A DNA stretch of 59,443 nt from Willaertia magna (lineage: Eukaryota > Heterolobosea > Eutetramitea > Acrasida > Naegleriidae). The position numbers were made by a program, and so were the translations under genes. Where the stretch lies: assembly GCA_902984215.1 (NCBI GenBank), contig CADWAF010000534.1:1-59443 (forward strand). The letters run 5' to 3'. Below, in pieces: positions 1-10,310 of this stretch. Each line of letters begins with the position of its first letter. Position 1 is the first letter of the stretch. Under the pieces are notes generated by a model that searched no databases, had not been told where the DNA came from, and saw only the letters and a program-made list of their open reading frames with translations.

Positions 1-400
1 GAAACAAAATACAATAAGTAGTAACAATAATGGAATAGGGCAAGCTCCATCTATTGTGAAAGATCAAAAAGTAGTAGATGATTTGTTATTAGGTGAAGGT
101 AAAACGAATATTAATAAACTGAATGGTGGATACAACAATAGTGCAAAGACAAAACAAGAAGGATTTATGCCATTTACAACTACTCCAATATCCAGAGAGA
201 TTGTGACATTTTCAATACCTGACGAGATTGAAAGTAGTGTAAGACCACCTTCCCCACAAGATCCATTCTCTTTCACCCAACAATTAAGTTTTTTGGTTGA
301 AAATAAGGATAAACTGTTACCTAAAGCTTTATCTAAATTAACTACAGATGAAATTACGATACAACTTGAAGATTTTGAGGCTTTTTCCAAAAAATTGTAA
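1..400 (+). CDS. 3' end of an unknown protein (cut by the left edge)
   Basis: An open frame enters from the left edge (codons in phase from base 2) and ends in TAA at 398-400. The visible 132 or so residues are Asn/Ser-rich at first. They end in a more ordered, charged tail with a helix-like stretch around FSFTQQLSFLVENKDKLLP and a Leu/Asp/Glu-rich segment. No domain is recognised. The gene is convergent with PIG-C, whose stop is 12 nt further on. The true start lies outside the window; a GTG at 56 is only an internal codon. The frame is probably real because it stays open in AT-rich DNA and ends cleanly before the neighbour. Confidence 0.5.
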   Translation, partial: KQNTISSNNNGIGQAPSIVKDQKVVDDLLLGEGKTNINKLNGGYNNSAKTKQEGFMPFTTTPISREIVTFSIPDEIESSVRPPSPQDPFSFTQQLSFLVENKDKLLPKALSKLTTDEITIQLEDFEAFSKKL

Positions 401-411
401 GATTATAAATA

Positions 412-1471
412 TTAATAAAGAATGTTGTGTTCAACTCTAAGTCTGGCATACTCTGTTTGTGGAATGTATGCTTCATCCCATGGCCCTAGTACCTCTCTTT
501 ATTAATTATAAATAATACATTAATTATAACTAAACTTACTTTTTGTAATGTTTTTGTGAATAAGTAAAAATCAAAGGCATAACAAAAACTAAAATAATAT
601 TAATTAATATAAATGTAGTAAATAAAAAAAAAGATTGTATAAAAATAAATATTCCAACACATGTTATTATAAACATTAAAATAAATATTAATAAATAAGT
701 AATAAAATAATTAAATTTTCTTAAATGATGTCTTAAAAAAGGGAAAAGTAAAAATAATTCAATAGCAAATGATAAAACTAAAAAAGATTCTAAAGATGAA
801 GGTAATCTAGAAGCTAAAAGAGCAGAAATTAAAATTACACAATTTAAAGAAAGATAACAATTATATCTATCATGATGACCATTTACATAATGATAATCAT
901 GTGTTAATAAATGTATAATAAATAATAATACAACCATTGCTATAATAGTATCTGTTGAATAAGTTAATGTTAAAGTTCTTAAAATAGGTGATGCTCCTAA
1001 TAAAATTAAAGTAACAATCAATGAACTAGCAAATGGTATTGTTTTCTCATTACCAAATGTATCAATATCTTTTTGTATAAATTTCCACCAAAAAAAACAA
1101 ATAAATATTAATACTCCACTAAATAATAATAAACTATATTCTATTTCTGGAATTGTTGAATTCCTCCAAATAATAAAAATTGTTTTTTCTTTCATTTGTT
1201 CAACAATACTATTCATTTCTAACATGACATAAAATAAAACGGAAAAGAAACAACAACATGTGAATTGATAAGCTATTGAAATGATTTCTAAAACACATTC
1301 CCAATAATTAAATATATTTAAATTTTCATTAATTTTTAATTCACTCAAGAAATGTTCATGTGTTTTTAATAGAATTTCATTCTTTTTCTTTTCGGTATTT
1401 TCACAAAATAAAGTTCGATTTTTTTCTAAAATTTCAGATAAAATTAATGGATTTTTATTTCTCTTTTTCAT
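412..1471 (-). CDS. PIGC: PIG-C / GPI2, subunit of GPI N-acetylglucosaminyltransferase
   Basis: Membrane subunit of the ER complex that transfers GlcNAc from UDP-GlcNAc to phosphatidylinositol, the first step of GPI-anchor synthesis. Two exons, complement(412..496, 540..1471), give 338 aa. The family signature is clear: SPILRTLT, STDTI.AM, a HLL.HDY block, then SLNCVILISALLASRLPSS, with about eight hydrophobic segments. Exon 1 alone runs into a TAA that lies inside the donor GTAAGT (539-534). Removing the 43-nt intron adds a tail with GPWDEA, the family's conserved C terminus, which proves the splice. The ATG at 1471 follows an A-rich run. A second GPI gene, PIG-L, lies 13 kb away on the same strand. 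Naming is confident; the splice site is inferred from phase and homology. Confidence 0.93.
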
Positions 1472-1729
1472 TTTTTTTATTTATTTATTTATTCTACATT
1501 GTCAATGCTTTATTAAATATTGTAATACACCTTTACAAATCATTACATTTTTAAATATGCGTGTTGCCATCTTTTAATTTTCAAGTTCCAAACTGATAGA
1601 TCCATTGCTATTTGCACAGGAATTATTTCCTTTCGTGTCCCAAACGTTAATGATCATTAAATCATAATTAGCTAATTTGCGGTACTTAATTCAAAAAAAA
1701 GCAAGAAAATAATAAATGCATTATAGCAA

Positions 1730-3573
1730 ATGGGACAAACAATTTCCAGTAGTTCCGATAATATTGTTATCCCAATAGAAGATGTTGAAGTAACTCCTTT
1801 ATATGAATGGGATTTTGGTATTTTTAAATGTTTTTTAAATCACAAACAAATTCCTAGTCATGTAATTGAAGGTAAGTTAGTTTAATATTGTTTTACTTTA
1901 AATATTCAATGAAAATCGTGATAGCATTTAAAAAGGAAAATAAATATCTTCAAGTGTTGTGTGTTAGACATAAATCATTAGGTGAAACACTTTACTATAT
2001 TTCTTCTTCTAAAACAATTGCTTACATAACGAATGAAACACAATATGCAAAACAAATTTTTAAATTAATTCAAGAAATAAAACAGAATCAAATTAAAACT
2101 GGAATAATTTCTGAAGAAAAGAAAAAAGAATTAGATTTTGATCAATTAAGATTATGGGATTTAGTTTTTGATTTAAATATTCCACAAAACTATCAAATTC
2201 TTAATTTTAAAGATGATATTGATTTAATGAAAGATATTGTTGGTGATGATTCTTTAAATGATCTTAATAACAATGATAATCAACAAGAAGATTCTTCTTC
2301 TTTCTTTCAGTCAACTAATAATTATGCAATTAGTAATCGAACTTCAGCATCAAATAGTTTTGTTTTTAATTTGTCAGCTTTTCCAGAAGATGTATTAAGT
2401 GAATCTGAAAAGAAAGCAATTTCAAATTGTTTAAAGAAATTAGATTCAGCAATGAAAGATTTCTCAAAGAACCTTATTATATGTACTGCTCAGAACTTTG
2501 CATTACCTGATAGATATAAATATAAATTCTTTCATCCTGGATTGAAACGTAAGATGGATGATGTTTCTTCAGTGATGGAAGTACGTAAACCTTCTTCTTC
2601 AAAGAAACCCTCTCTGCCCATTAAATTAGTTATTACAGCACTTAGTGACACTCAATATCATCGTTTGGTGAGAAGATTTTCACATTTTACAAAGATTGCA
2701 ACAAATGAAGAGAAAGGAGGTTTTGGTAAGTTTTATTATTTATTTTATATTTATTAATTGTTGTTTAAAAAGGTATGTTTCATACTGCTCTTGTGATTGG
2801 GAATAACTATTTAGAGTGGAATGATAATAGTTTAGCTTGTGTTCGTTCTATTTCTTCAAGTAGAGCAATTTTTGTTTGTCAATTAAAGAGTTTTCCAGAA
2901 AGTGAGATTGATAATGCTATAAGCAAAGTTTGTAAAGTTTGTTGTTTATGGAATGCTAATCATTTATATGATGTTAATAAGGTAAGTTATGAAATTATTT
3001 ATTTATTAAATTCTCTTTAAAAGCATAACTGTCAACACTTTACTCTTGCAGTTTTGAAAGCATTAAATATAGATATCAATAAGTGTTTACCTGAACCTAT
3101 TAAAGATTACTTTATGAATTTAAAACAATATGGAACGAGTGATATGGTGTACAAAATACCTAAAGAATTAAGAACAATTTTCAATTTTGAGAAAATAACA
3201 TTTAAAACACATAGAGAATTAGATGAATTGTAAGTTTTTAATAATTATTGTAACATAATAATAACCATTTATTAGTTGGTTGACTGTATCAACAAAATTT
3301 CCATCATGGGTTTCAACCCCTATAGGACAAAGTAACGAAGCTCTGTTAAAGGGATTTGACAGAGCGTTTTGGCTTAGAAAGCTCTCTAGTAAAGAGGGTT
3401 ACAATGAAGCTAACGAGCCTTTAAGAAATAATGAAGATAAAAGTAGGTGCCTTTGCCCATTTAATGTTTATGAATCAGAAACGCATTGCTTCTATTTAGC
3501 TGACACTGTAATGGGTGGAATAAATTTAGGTAGTTGGGAGCCACTTTTACCACGAAGACAACAATTTAAATAA
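1730..3573 (+). CDS. N-myristoyl-like protein with an LRAT/NlpC-type His-Cys domain
   Basis: Five exons (1730..1871, 1925..2725, 2773..2981, 3024..3229, 3276..3573) join in frame to 551 aa; introns are 42-53 nt. The N terminus MGQTISSS fits an N-myristoylation signal. Residues 48-300 are low in known motifs, with an Asp/Asn/Ser-rich stretch. Residues 313-400 look like an LRAT/NlpC-P60-type thiol fold: GMFHTALVIGN (His318), LEWND, then HNCQHFTLAVL (Cys387), reminiscent of the NCEHF motif of LRAT and PLAAT proteins. A Trp-rich tail (FPSWVSTPIG, GSWEPLLP) follows. Such folds act as acyltransferases, phospholipases or thiol peptidases, so a membrane-lipid or peptide substrate is possible. The gene model is well supported by phase; the function is only inferred. 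Confidence 0.72.
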
Positions 3574-3745
3574 TTACTTGTATTGTTGCAAGTTTATTAA
3601 ACAAAAATAATTTTAAATTTCATTAATTACTTTTTAATGTATTATAATATTCGTTAAACAGTGTTTTAAATAGTTATAAAACACTAAGAAGAAAAAAGCA
3701 ATTTTACATCAATTAAATCATCACTTCCCTCTAAAAGCGGTTTTC

Positions 3746-3754
3746 TTTCCCGCC
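3746..3754 (+). promoter_or_regulatory. E2F-like site upstream of the CXC gene
   Basis: TTTCCCGCC matches the animal/plant E2F-DP consensus TTTSSCGC and lies 37 bp before the start codon of the LIN54-like CXC gene. A second GC block, AAAAGCGG, sits 5 bp upstream. Such G+C clusters stand out in this AT-rich intergenic DNA. Use by this organism's E2F is inferred only. Confidence 0.3.
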
Positions 3755-3790
3755 ACTTTTAAACTAAATTTTTGCCTGTTACAAAAAATA

Positions 3791-5371
3791 ATGCAACACC
3801 AAAATCCTCATCCACCAACAAGCACCAATAACGACAATCAACAACAAACATCTAATAATCAAAGTAACAATGACAACAATGAAAAACCTCAACCCCAACC
3901 TTTTACTCCTTTTTATGTAGCTTCTTCCAATTCTCTTGTTCCAAATAATAACATTCCGATAATTCATCCTACCAATAACAACATCAATAATAACAACAAT
4001 ACCACTATACATCCAGCCTTGTTGAACAATAACAATCCTACCATGTTAACATATGGTGCTCTACTAGGTATTCAACAACCAAACAATACCCCATCTTCTT
4101 CCGTAAATAATAATGACTTACTAGCCTTCCATAGAGTGATAAACTCTGGATTAGGTCATCAATATACATTACCATCATCATCATCTTTGTCAGCTAACGT
4201 AGCTGGTCAAAACAGGGGCCATAATTTACCTCCTTTTCCAATACCTCCTTTTATCCAACAACAAAATGGTAATTATATTGAAATACCAACAACAACAACA
4301 ACGATAGGAAAGAGGGCTTCTAATCCAGCCAATACAGTTGATGTTGTTGAAGATCAACAAGATGAAGAAGAGTTAGTAATTGAAGAAAATCAATTAAAGC
4401 GTAGAAAAGGAAATAATCATAAAGGATGTAATTGTAAAAGAACTGGTTGTTTAAAACGTTATTGTGAATGTTTTCAGAATGGTAGAAGATGTACAGAAGC
4501 TTGTAAATGTCAAGGTTGTAAAAATTATGACGGTTGTCCAGAATTATTAAAAACATTGGAGAAACAAAATAAAAGTGGAAATAGTTTACAAAAGAAAAGT
4601 CAACCAGTAAAGAGAAAAGATAGTACTTCTAGTTCAAGTACTGGAGGTAGTTCAATAATGAGAAACAATAATAATTTATTATTACCTAATGGTGTTGTTG
4701 GAAGTAATACTTCTACAACGAATAATATAGGTACAACTCCATCTATATTATCTGGAAATGTTGTACATTATAATTCCAATATTAACAATAATGCTATTCA
4801 AAATGGTGGTAATAATAACATACCTCATCAACACCATACCACTTCCTTAGATCATGTACCTGATTTTGTTTTTCGTAATTTGTATAGTAGTTCATTACAA
4901 AATCTTTTTGGAGAAGAAGTTATTGTTGAAATTTGTAAACGATTAGTTTTAACAGCAGCAAAAACGGAGAGAACATTTAAGGATGAGTGGGAAGCGCCTC
5001 AATCTCCATTCAATCTACAATTAAATAATAGTACTGGAACTACAGCCACTACAAATAATGAAAATAATAATAATTTATCTGCTGGTGTTGTGAATAATAA
5101 TGATTTATCTCTATTGTGTGACGAAGAGGATATATCAAAAGTTGTATCATCTTCTGAACAACAACAAACAATAACAAAACCACAGTTATTATTGCCCAAT
5201 AACCCGCTAGTACAACAACAACGAGCAACATTGAATACAAAGACTCATTCTCGTAAAGGTTTTGAAAATACTTTACAAACAACGATAGACAAAAGAATGC
5301 TAAGTGAGTTTAGTGAATTTGTTTTGAGTAAAGTACAAGAAATTGAACAACAACGAAATCATAAACAATAA
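3791..5371 (+). CDS. Single-CXC (tesmin/TSO1/LIN54-like) DNA-binding protein
   Basis: 526 aa, no intron. A Cys-rich CXC domain spans about residues 211-253: [18 protein letters not shown] followed by [12 protein letters not shown]. This is the zinc-binding, minor-groove DNA-reading motif of LIN54, tesmin and plant TSO1/TCX proteins. Those usually carry two CXC units joined by a conserved linker; only one is seen here. The rest is Asn/Gln/Ser low complexity. A Lys/Arg stretch just before the domain ([10 protein letters not shown]) could be a nuclear signal. The C-terminal segment around residues 355-395 ([11 protein letters not shown] to [13 protein letters not shown]) looks folded. The gene is convergent with RanBP1, with a single base between the two stop codons. 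Likely a nuclear transcription regulator. Confidence 0.85.
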   Translation: MQHQNPHPPTSTNNDNQQQTSNNQSNNDNNEKPQPQPFTPFYVASSNSLVPNNNIPIIHPTNNNINNNNNTTIHPALLNNNNPTMLTYGALLGIQQPNNTPSSSVNNNDLLAFHRVINSGLGHQYTLPSSSSLSANVAGQNRGHNLPPFPIPPFIQQQNGNYIEIPTTTTTIGKRASNPANTVDVVEDQQDEEELVIEENQLKRRKGNNHKGCNCKRTGCLKRYCECFQNGRRCTEACKCQGCKNYDGCPELLKTLEKQNKSGNSLQKKSQPVKRKDSTSSSSTGGSSIMRNNNNLLLPNGVVGSNTSTTNNIGTTPSILSGNVVHYNSNINNNAIQNGGNNNIPHQHHTTSLDHVPDFVFRNLYSSSLQNLFGEEVIVEICKRLVLTAAKTERTFKDEWEAPQSPFNLQLNNSTGTTATTNNENNNNLSAGVVNNNDLSLLCDEEDISKVVSSSEQQQTITKPQLLLPNNPLVQQQRATLNTKTHSRKGFENTLQTTIDKRMLSEFSEFVLSKVQEIEQQRNHKQ

Positions 5372-5372
5372 T

Positions 5373-5939
5373 TTATTCTTTCTTTTCTTCTTCCTTCTTT
5401 TCATCTCCTCCAACTAATTGTTGACATTCTTCAAATTTCTTTTTGAATTCAGTTGCAGTTTCTGTATCTCTGAAACGTACTGCGAAAACTTCTGGTTTAG
5501 ATTCATTATCTGCATAATCGGATGGACATGAATATACCCAAGCTTTATCACTACCAACGTTTGGTGTTAATTTCATTTCTGGGATAATTAAATGGTTTGC
5601 ACAAATTGTTAGGGTTTTATCTCTTCTCATTAAAACTCTGATTTTTTTATTATCCTTTTTATGTTGAAGAATTCTTAAGCTACCTGTACCACGTTCTTTC
5701 CATTCTTTTGCTTCATTATCGAATCTAAATAATTTAGCACGACTATGAAAGGGTTATTTTTTTGAATTTATTATAATTCTTACTTACACTTGATATAATT
5801 CTTCTTCATCTTCATCTTTACGAGAAACTTCAACTGTTGGAAGTTCATCTTTATTAACAAGAGGAGTGAATTCAACTTTACATTCTTCTTCCTTTGCTAA
5901 TTCAATAGTTCCGGTAGTATTATCTTCAGTATCAGACAT
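5373..5939 (-). CDS. RANBP1: Ran-binding protein 1 (RanBD)
   Basis: A cytosolic Ran-GTP-binding protein that helps RanGAP release Ran from export complexes. Two exons, complement(5373..5742, 5788..5939), give 173 aa; the 45-nt intron has donor GTAAGT and joins ...ELYQV to RAKLFRFD. Visible RanBD features: [13 protein letters not shown], the [14 protein letters not shown] core, [16 protein letters not shown], and the closing [18 protein letters not shown]. The acidic N terminus holds FTPLV. The chosen start is MSDTED at 5939, which follows an A-rich run. The frame is open further upstream to 6041, but that part does not look like the family. The Lys/Glu tail is typical. Strong family match, usual length. 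Confidence 0.93.
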
Positions 5940-6104
5940 TTTTTTAAAGAGGGTTAAATAAATTTTTTTCAACAAAACCTTGGCACTTGTAAATTTTATG
6001 GAAATGACATGCCTGTTATTTTTATTTGTTGCTTGAACCAATAATAATAATAAGAATTCCTTTGGACAGAATTAATAATTATTTATTGTTATTACTCAAA
6101 TTAA

Positions 6105-7469
6105 TTATTCAGATTTCAAATAATATTTAGTGGCAAAAATCAAATAACCAGTATGACCTTTCATTTCAGGTACAGCATGATATAATTTCTTTTCTACAGT
6201 ACTAGTATTGTTATTATTATTATTTGTTGAAACAACAGTTGCACTTTCCTTTGTATTATCAACAAAAACAATATTACTAGTAACTGCATTGTCATTATCA
6301 ATTTGCATTTTATCATTATTATTAAAATACTTATCAACAGATTCCATCTTAACATTAGAACCCATATATTCCCTAGCTAAACATTCAACAGATGTAATAT
6401 CAACAAAATCATGTTCCCTTAAAGCATCTGCAGTATTTTGTATTTGTTCAATACAAGGTGAAAATCCACAAAACTTTCCACCAAATTTAAGTAATCTAAA
6501 AACATTTTTAATACATAACCATGGTTTAGGTAAATCTAAGAAAACAGCATCAACAGTTTCATATTTATCTTCACCCAAAACTTGTAATGGTTCACTAATG
6601 GAAGGTTGTAATTGATTTTGATGAATTGAAATATTTGTTGTTGATTGATTGACATTAAAACCATTTTCACAAACATCACCATTAGTTATTGTAACATTAT
6701 AAAGACCATTAGATTTAAATTCTTCAATAGCTTGTTTAAATCTTTCAAAATGATATTCAAATGTAAATAACTGTCCATTTGGCATAATTGACTTAGCGAT
6801 ACTATGTGATAAACTACCACTACCAGTACCTGCTTCAATAACAATACTTCCAGGCTTTAAATGAAAATGATTTACAATTAAACTTATATCAGCATGATAA
6901 AGTATTTGAGTTCTATGTTTTAATGCTAATGTCCATAACTGTGGTGTAGGTTGTAATACATAAATAAATGAATCCATCATATTTTTATTCTTTTTATTAT
7001 TAGCATTACCTTTCTTCTCATTTTGGAGAATTGTACCAAATGTTTTACCAATAATTTTATCATGTGAAAAGATACCAAATCTACATTCAAAGGTTTCTCC
7101 TTTTTTAATGATATCAGCTTTCATATTATCATGATTTAGATAAAAGATTACTAAATCACCTTCTTGAATTATATTGTTGTTGTTATTTGAAATGTTATTT
7201 AGTTCTTTAATTTCTTTTATTGGATAGATTTGACTATTGTCATTCATGTCAGAACATAAAGAAATATTAAATGTTTTTCTAATTTGTTGTTTTTCATTTT
7301 TTGAAATACTTAATTTTAATTTCTTTCTTTCAGGTTCTTCTTTTCCATTATTATTGGTTTTATTATTTTCTATTGTAGTGTTATTATTATTAGTAGTAGT
7401 ATTATTATTATTGTCATTCATTTGAACTTCCGATGAAGAAGAGGTAGTCGGTTGTGTGTCGTTCAGCAT
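6105..7469 (-). CDS. TRMT61A: tRNA (adenine58-N1)-methyltransferase catalytic subunit TRMT61A/Trm61
   Basis: Catalytic subunit of the nuclear TRMT6-TRMT61 enzyme that makes m1A58 in the T-loop of tRNAs using S-adenosylmethionine. 454 aa, no intron. After a low-complexity N terminus (residues 1-50) there is the beta domain with GDLVIFYLNHDNM, then YVLQPTPQLWTLAL and the SAM motif I VIEAGTGSGSLSHSIA. Next come FTFEYHFERF, NVTITNGDVCE and the DAVFLDLPKPW loop, all family hallmarks. A second Asn-rich insert precedes the final strand HTGYLIFATKYYL, so the protein is longer than the human enzyme (about 290 aa) because of these inserts. The partner TRMT6 is not in the window. Confidence 0.93.
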   Translation of the reverse strand: MLNDTQPTTSSSSEVQMNDNNNNTTTNNNNTTIENNKTNNNGKEEPERKKLKLSISKNEKQQIRKTFNISLCSDMNDNSQIYPIKEIKELNNISNNNNNIIQEGDLVIFYLNHDNMKADIIKKGETFECRFGIFSHDKIIGKTFGTILQNEKKGNANNKKNKNMMDSFIYVLQPTPQLWTLALKHRTQILYHADISLIVNHFHLKPGSIVIEAGTGSGSLSHSIAKSIMPNGQLFTFEYHFERFKQAIEEFKSNGLYNVTITNGDVCENGFNVNQSTTNISIHQNQLQPSISEPLQVLGEDKYETVDAVFLDLPKPWLCIKNVFRLLKFGGKFCGFSPCIEQIQNTADALREHDFVDITSVECLAREYMGSNVKMESVDKYFNNNDKMQIDNDNAVTSNIVFVDNTKESATVVSTNNNNNNTSTVEKKLYHAVPEMKGHTGYLIFATKYYLKSE

Positions 7470-7726
7470 TTTTTTTATTGGCAGCTCTCCAATTTCTTTT
7501 TTCTTGTTGAAGGTTTTACAACTATGAGTGCAATTTCCAATACAGTGTTTGTTTGGTGTTTAATGTATTTACAATTGTTTGTTAATACAAATTACTTGAA
7601 CAGATATTATTTATTTAACATATTAAAAGAATACAAAAAGGATGATTATAAATTGAAAATAATTAAAAAACTAGTGGTAATAATAATAGTTGAATGATAT
7701 ACAGAAAGTGGTAAGCAATAATAAAC

Positions 7727-8334
7727 TTATGGTTTATAATTTCCTCTACCTCTTCCCATATTCATTTGAGTTGGAGTTCCTCGTCCCATCATTGGTTGCA
7801 TCATTGGATTATTAGCTACACTTCCTAAAGGTGTTGGTCCAGTTAAACCTATCGGAGCAGTAGTCATCATTGGATTAGCCCTTCCACTAGATATTGGCAT
7901 TCCTCTAGATGCTGAAGTAGCTACTCCTGGTGTTGTTCCAGGTGCTAAACCTCTTAATCCAGTTGTAGTACCACTTTGTTGTTTTGTTAAAATTGATTTC
8001 ACTCTTGAATCTTCTTGTGGAGGTGGTCCCTCTACTATTAACGAAACTATATTTTCTCCTCTTATTAATAAAAATCCTAATGTTCTCTTTTGTTCAATTT
8101 CTTCTCCTTTATTTCCTTTCGGAATGATTTTTCTAAACTCTTCACATTCTGCCATTACAATATTCATAAATTTATCAAAAGCCATAAATTTTCCAACAAT
8201 TTGTCTACCATCTTGTAAGGTAATTCGCATACGATAATTTATAAATTGATAAAGTTTAGAGGTTTTTGGCATTGACTATTATAAAAATAAGTTAATCAAA
8301 AAAAGGCTTAAAAAAATCGGGGCTTACTTACCAT
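7727..8334 (-). CDS. SNRPB: Sm protein B/B' of spliceosomal snRNPs
   Basis: Core ring protein of U1, U2, U4 and U5 snRNPs. The main exon (8275..7727) encodes a typical Sm fold: Sm1 YRMRITLQDGRQIVGKFMAFDKFMNIVMAEC, then Sm2 LGFLLIRGENIVSLIVEGPP. A Gly/Pro/Met/Arg-rich tail follows, ending in GRGRGN repeats that may be arginine-methylated for SMN binding. The ATG at 8272 could serve as start. However, 56 nt upstream there is AAG-ATG followed directly by GTAAGT (8331), and a TAATAG acceptor lies at 8277-8276. Splicing gives complement(7727..8275, 8332..8334) and a start of MSMPKTSK, so exon 1 would code for the initiator Met alone. The product assignment is firm; the first exon is likely but inferred. 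Confidence 0.92.
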
Positions 8335-8515
8335 CTTGATGTATTTTTTTATATTTAATTATTTCATTTTTTTTTATTGAACTTGAAGAGTTTTTTTGTT
8401 GTTGTTAAAATTAAAGTTAAATTAATAATTTTAAATAAATAGCATTGTAAACAATTAAAACTATTATTTAACATTTCCGAAATTATAAACAAATTAAAAA
8501 TTGAATTTAAAAAAA
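8335..8515. promoter_or_regulatory. Divergent promoter region, SmB / mitochondrial protein
   Basis: A 181-bp AT-rich spacer between two head-to-head start codons. It holds poly-T and poly-A runs and an A-run directly before each ATG. No TATA-like element can be told from the background. Confidence 0.3.
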
Positions 8516-10195
8516 ATGAAAAGAATTGCAAAGAGAATTTTTTTGAAAAATAATTTAACACACAACAGATTTTCTTCTCCGTTATTACTACTTTCTAACA
8601 ATTTCATCAGTAATAATATTATTCAAATAAATAATTTAAATAAACAATATTTCCATATTAATAATACTTCTTTACAATTTAATAATAATGATATATTCGG
8701 TAATGCTCTAGAAGAACAAAGAAAAATTAATTTTACACCTCAAAACCCAGATACTTCTTTATTACCAGAATGGTTTATTAAAGATCTTTATTTAAATGAT
8801 GTAGCTACAAGAAAATTAGGTGATTATGATGTAAAATTTTATGACAAACCATTTATTAAATCTTTTCCAGATTTTGAAACAAATACAAGAGAAACCATTA
8901 AAGCAGATAAAGTAATGTTTCATTTAAGACCAGATCAATTATCTGATATTGATTTATATAAATTATGTTATTTACCAAAAGGTAAAACAAAAGAATATAT
9001 TTGTGTTGGAGAAGCATATTATTTCCCTTTATATAGAGATTTACCAGTTCATTATACTCCATCATCTCCTTCTTTATTATATATTGAAAAGAATACAGAT
9101 CCAAATCAACAACCAAAGATTTATTATCAATTAGCACCATTTGTACCACCAATGTTTTGGATTCCATTAAAAGGATCTGTAGATGCTTTAATAAGATTAT
9201 TTGAAGAAGTAATGGATATTGAATCAAATAATGTTTCTAGACATTTACCACCAAGCGAAGAAATGCTTTCAAGAATTGGTTTTGACACAAATAAGATTAA
9301 AGAATTAAGTGAAGAACAAAAAGAAAAGGAGTTTGAAACATTAAATGTTAGATTAATGGATTATATTAATAAAACAGTAGATCCAAATAAGAAAGAATTT
9401 AAAGATAGAGTTATTAAAGAACATCCTAATCATTGTTCATTATTTATTGGAAATGTAAATAGTTTATCTGATTTAGAACAATCTTTTATGAATAATCCTT
9501 TTGTTTTTAATACTCCAGTTTTATTAGGTAGTTCAAATCGTTTTACTTCAAGTCAAAGTGTACAAACGTCAATGTTCCATACTGTATTTTCACGTTCATT
9601 AATTATTTTGGAATGTAGATATGATTTACATGTTGATTTTGCTGCAAGTTCATCTGATCGTTTAATACCAGTGTTTGCTAGGATATATTATCCAAATAAT
9701 CAACGTCTTTCAAAACCTTGTATAGATAGAATGAATAAGGTTTTTAATACTTGTTTCCCTTCTAATATACCTGTAGATGTTTGTTTAGCATTGTTTGGAC
9801 AAAAGAATATTAATTCTGAAGAAATTGCTAAGGAAATGATGAAAATGGTAAATGAAGATGAAGAATTAATCAAATCTGGAGCACTTGATTCTGAAGATGG
9901 TCAAGGTCTTTTCAATCCAGCTATTCCAATAGCTCATTTAGCAGTATTAGGTTATGATAAATGGCCAACTGAGATATTTGAGAAATTTAGAAATCATAAA
10001 TTACCAATTGTAAGAATTGCTTGTGTTAAGGGTTGTTTAGAGTTTTTAATGAAGACAGAATTAGAAGAAATGAAAAAGATTGAAACAAATCAGGAAGTTA
10101 TTAATTATATTAATGAGGCATTATCTTCTATTGAGAAAAAATTTAAAGAAATGGAAGAAGAAGCAAAAAGAGAGGCAAAGGAAGAAGCTCAATAG
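8516..10195 (+). CDS. Predicted mitochondrial protein of unknown function
   Basis: 559 aa from the ATG at 8516, which follows AAAAA; an in-frame TTG at 8501 is not needed. The first 20 residues, MKRIAKRIFLKNNLTHNRFS, are basic and free of acid residues, and a YFHINN segment follows: a good mitochondrial presequence. The body is folded-looking. Motifs of note are PPMFWIPLKGSVDALIRL, HPNHCSLFIGN, SRSLIILECRYDLHVD, RIYYPNNQRLSKPCIDR and PIAHLAVLGYDKWPTEIF. The C terminus is a Glu/Lys coiled coil. I do not recognise the family. Conserved-looking length, clean codon use and a strong leader argue for a real gene. Confidence 0.75.
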   Translation: MKRIAKRIFLKNNLTHNRFSSPLLLLSNNFISNNIIQINNLNKQYFHINNTSLQFNNNDIFGNALEEQRKINFTPQNPDTSLLPEWFIKDLYLNDVATRKLGDYDVKFYDKPFIKSFPDFETNTRETIKADKVMFHLRPDQLSDIDLYKLCYLPKGKTKEYICVGEAYYFPLYRDLPVHYTPSSPSLLYIEKNTDPNQQPKIYYQLAPFVPPMFWIPLKGSVDALIRLFEEVMDIESNNVSRHLPPSEEMLSRIGFDTNKIKELSEEQKEKEFETLNVRLMDYINKTVDPNKKEFKDRVIKEHPNHCSLFIGNVNSLSDLEQSFMNNPFVFNTPVLLGSSNRFTSSQSVQTSMFHTVFSRSLIILECRYDLHVDFAASSSDRLIPVFARIYYPNNQRLSKPCIDRMNKVFNTCFPSNIPVDVCLALFGQKNINSEEIAKEMMKMVNEDEELIKSGALDSEDGQGLFNPAIPIAHLAVLGYDKWPTEIFEKFRNHKLPIVRIACVKGCLEFLMKTELEEMKKIETNQEVINYINEALSSIEKKFKEMEEEAKREAKEEAQ

Positions 10196-10310
10196 TTACA
10201 TAAAGTTTTGTGTTTGATTGCTTTTAAATTTTCTTTTGTAACACGATTATTATTGAATTTCATTACCATAACCTAGCGTCAACCATCAATTTTTATCACC
10301 AAAAAAAAAA

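Noticed and set aside
6208..6615. 135-codon + frame
   Set aside because: Antisense of TRMT61A; composition mirrors that gene and no motif is seen.
7452..7697. Open frame with an inner ATG at 7524, up to 81 codons
   Set aside because: It overlaps the TRMT61A start on the other strand, has no recognisable motif and low-complexity AT-driven codons; probably chance.
8898..9227. 109-codon minus frame
   Set aside because: Antisense of the mitochondrial gene; Ile/Leu/Tyr-rich shadow.
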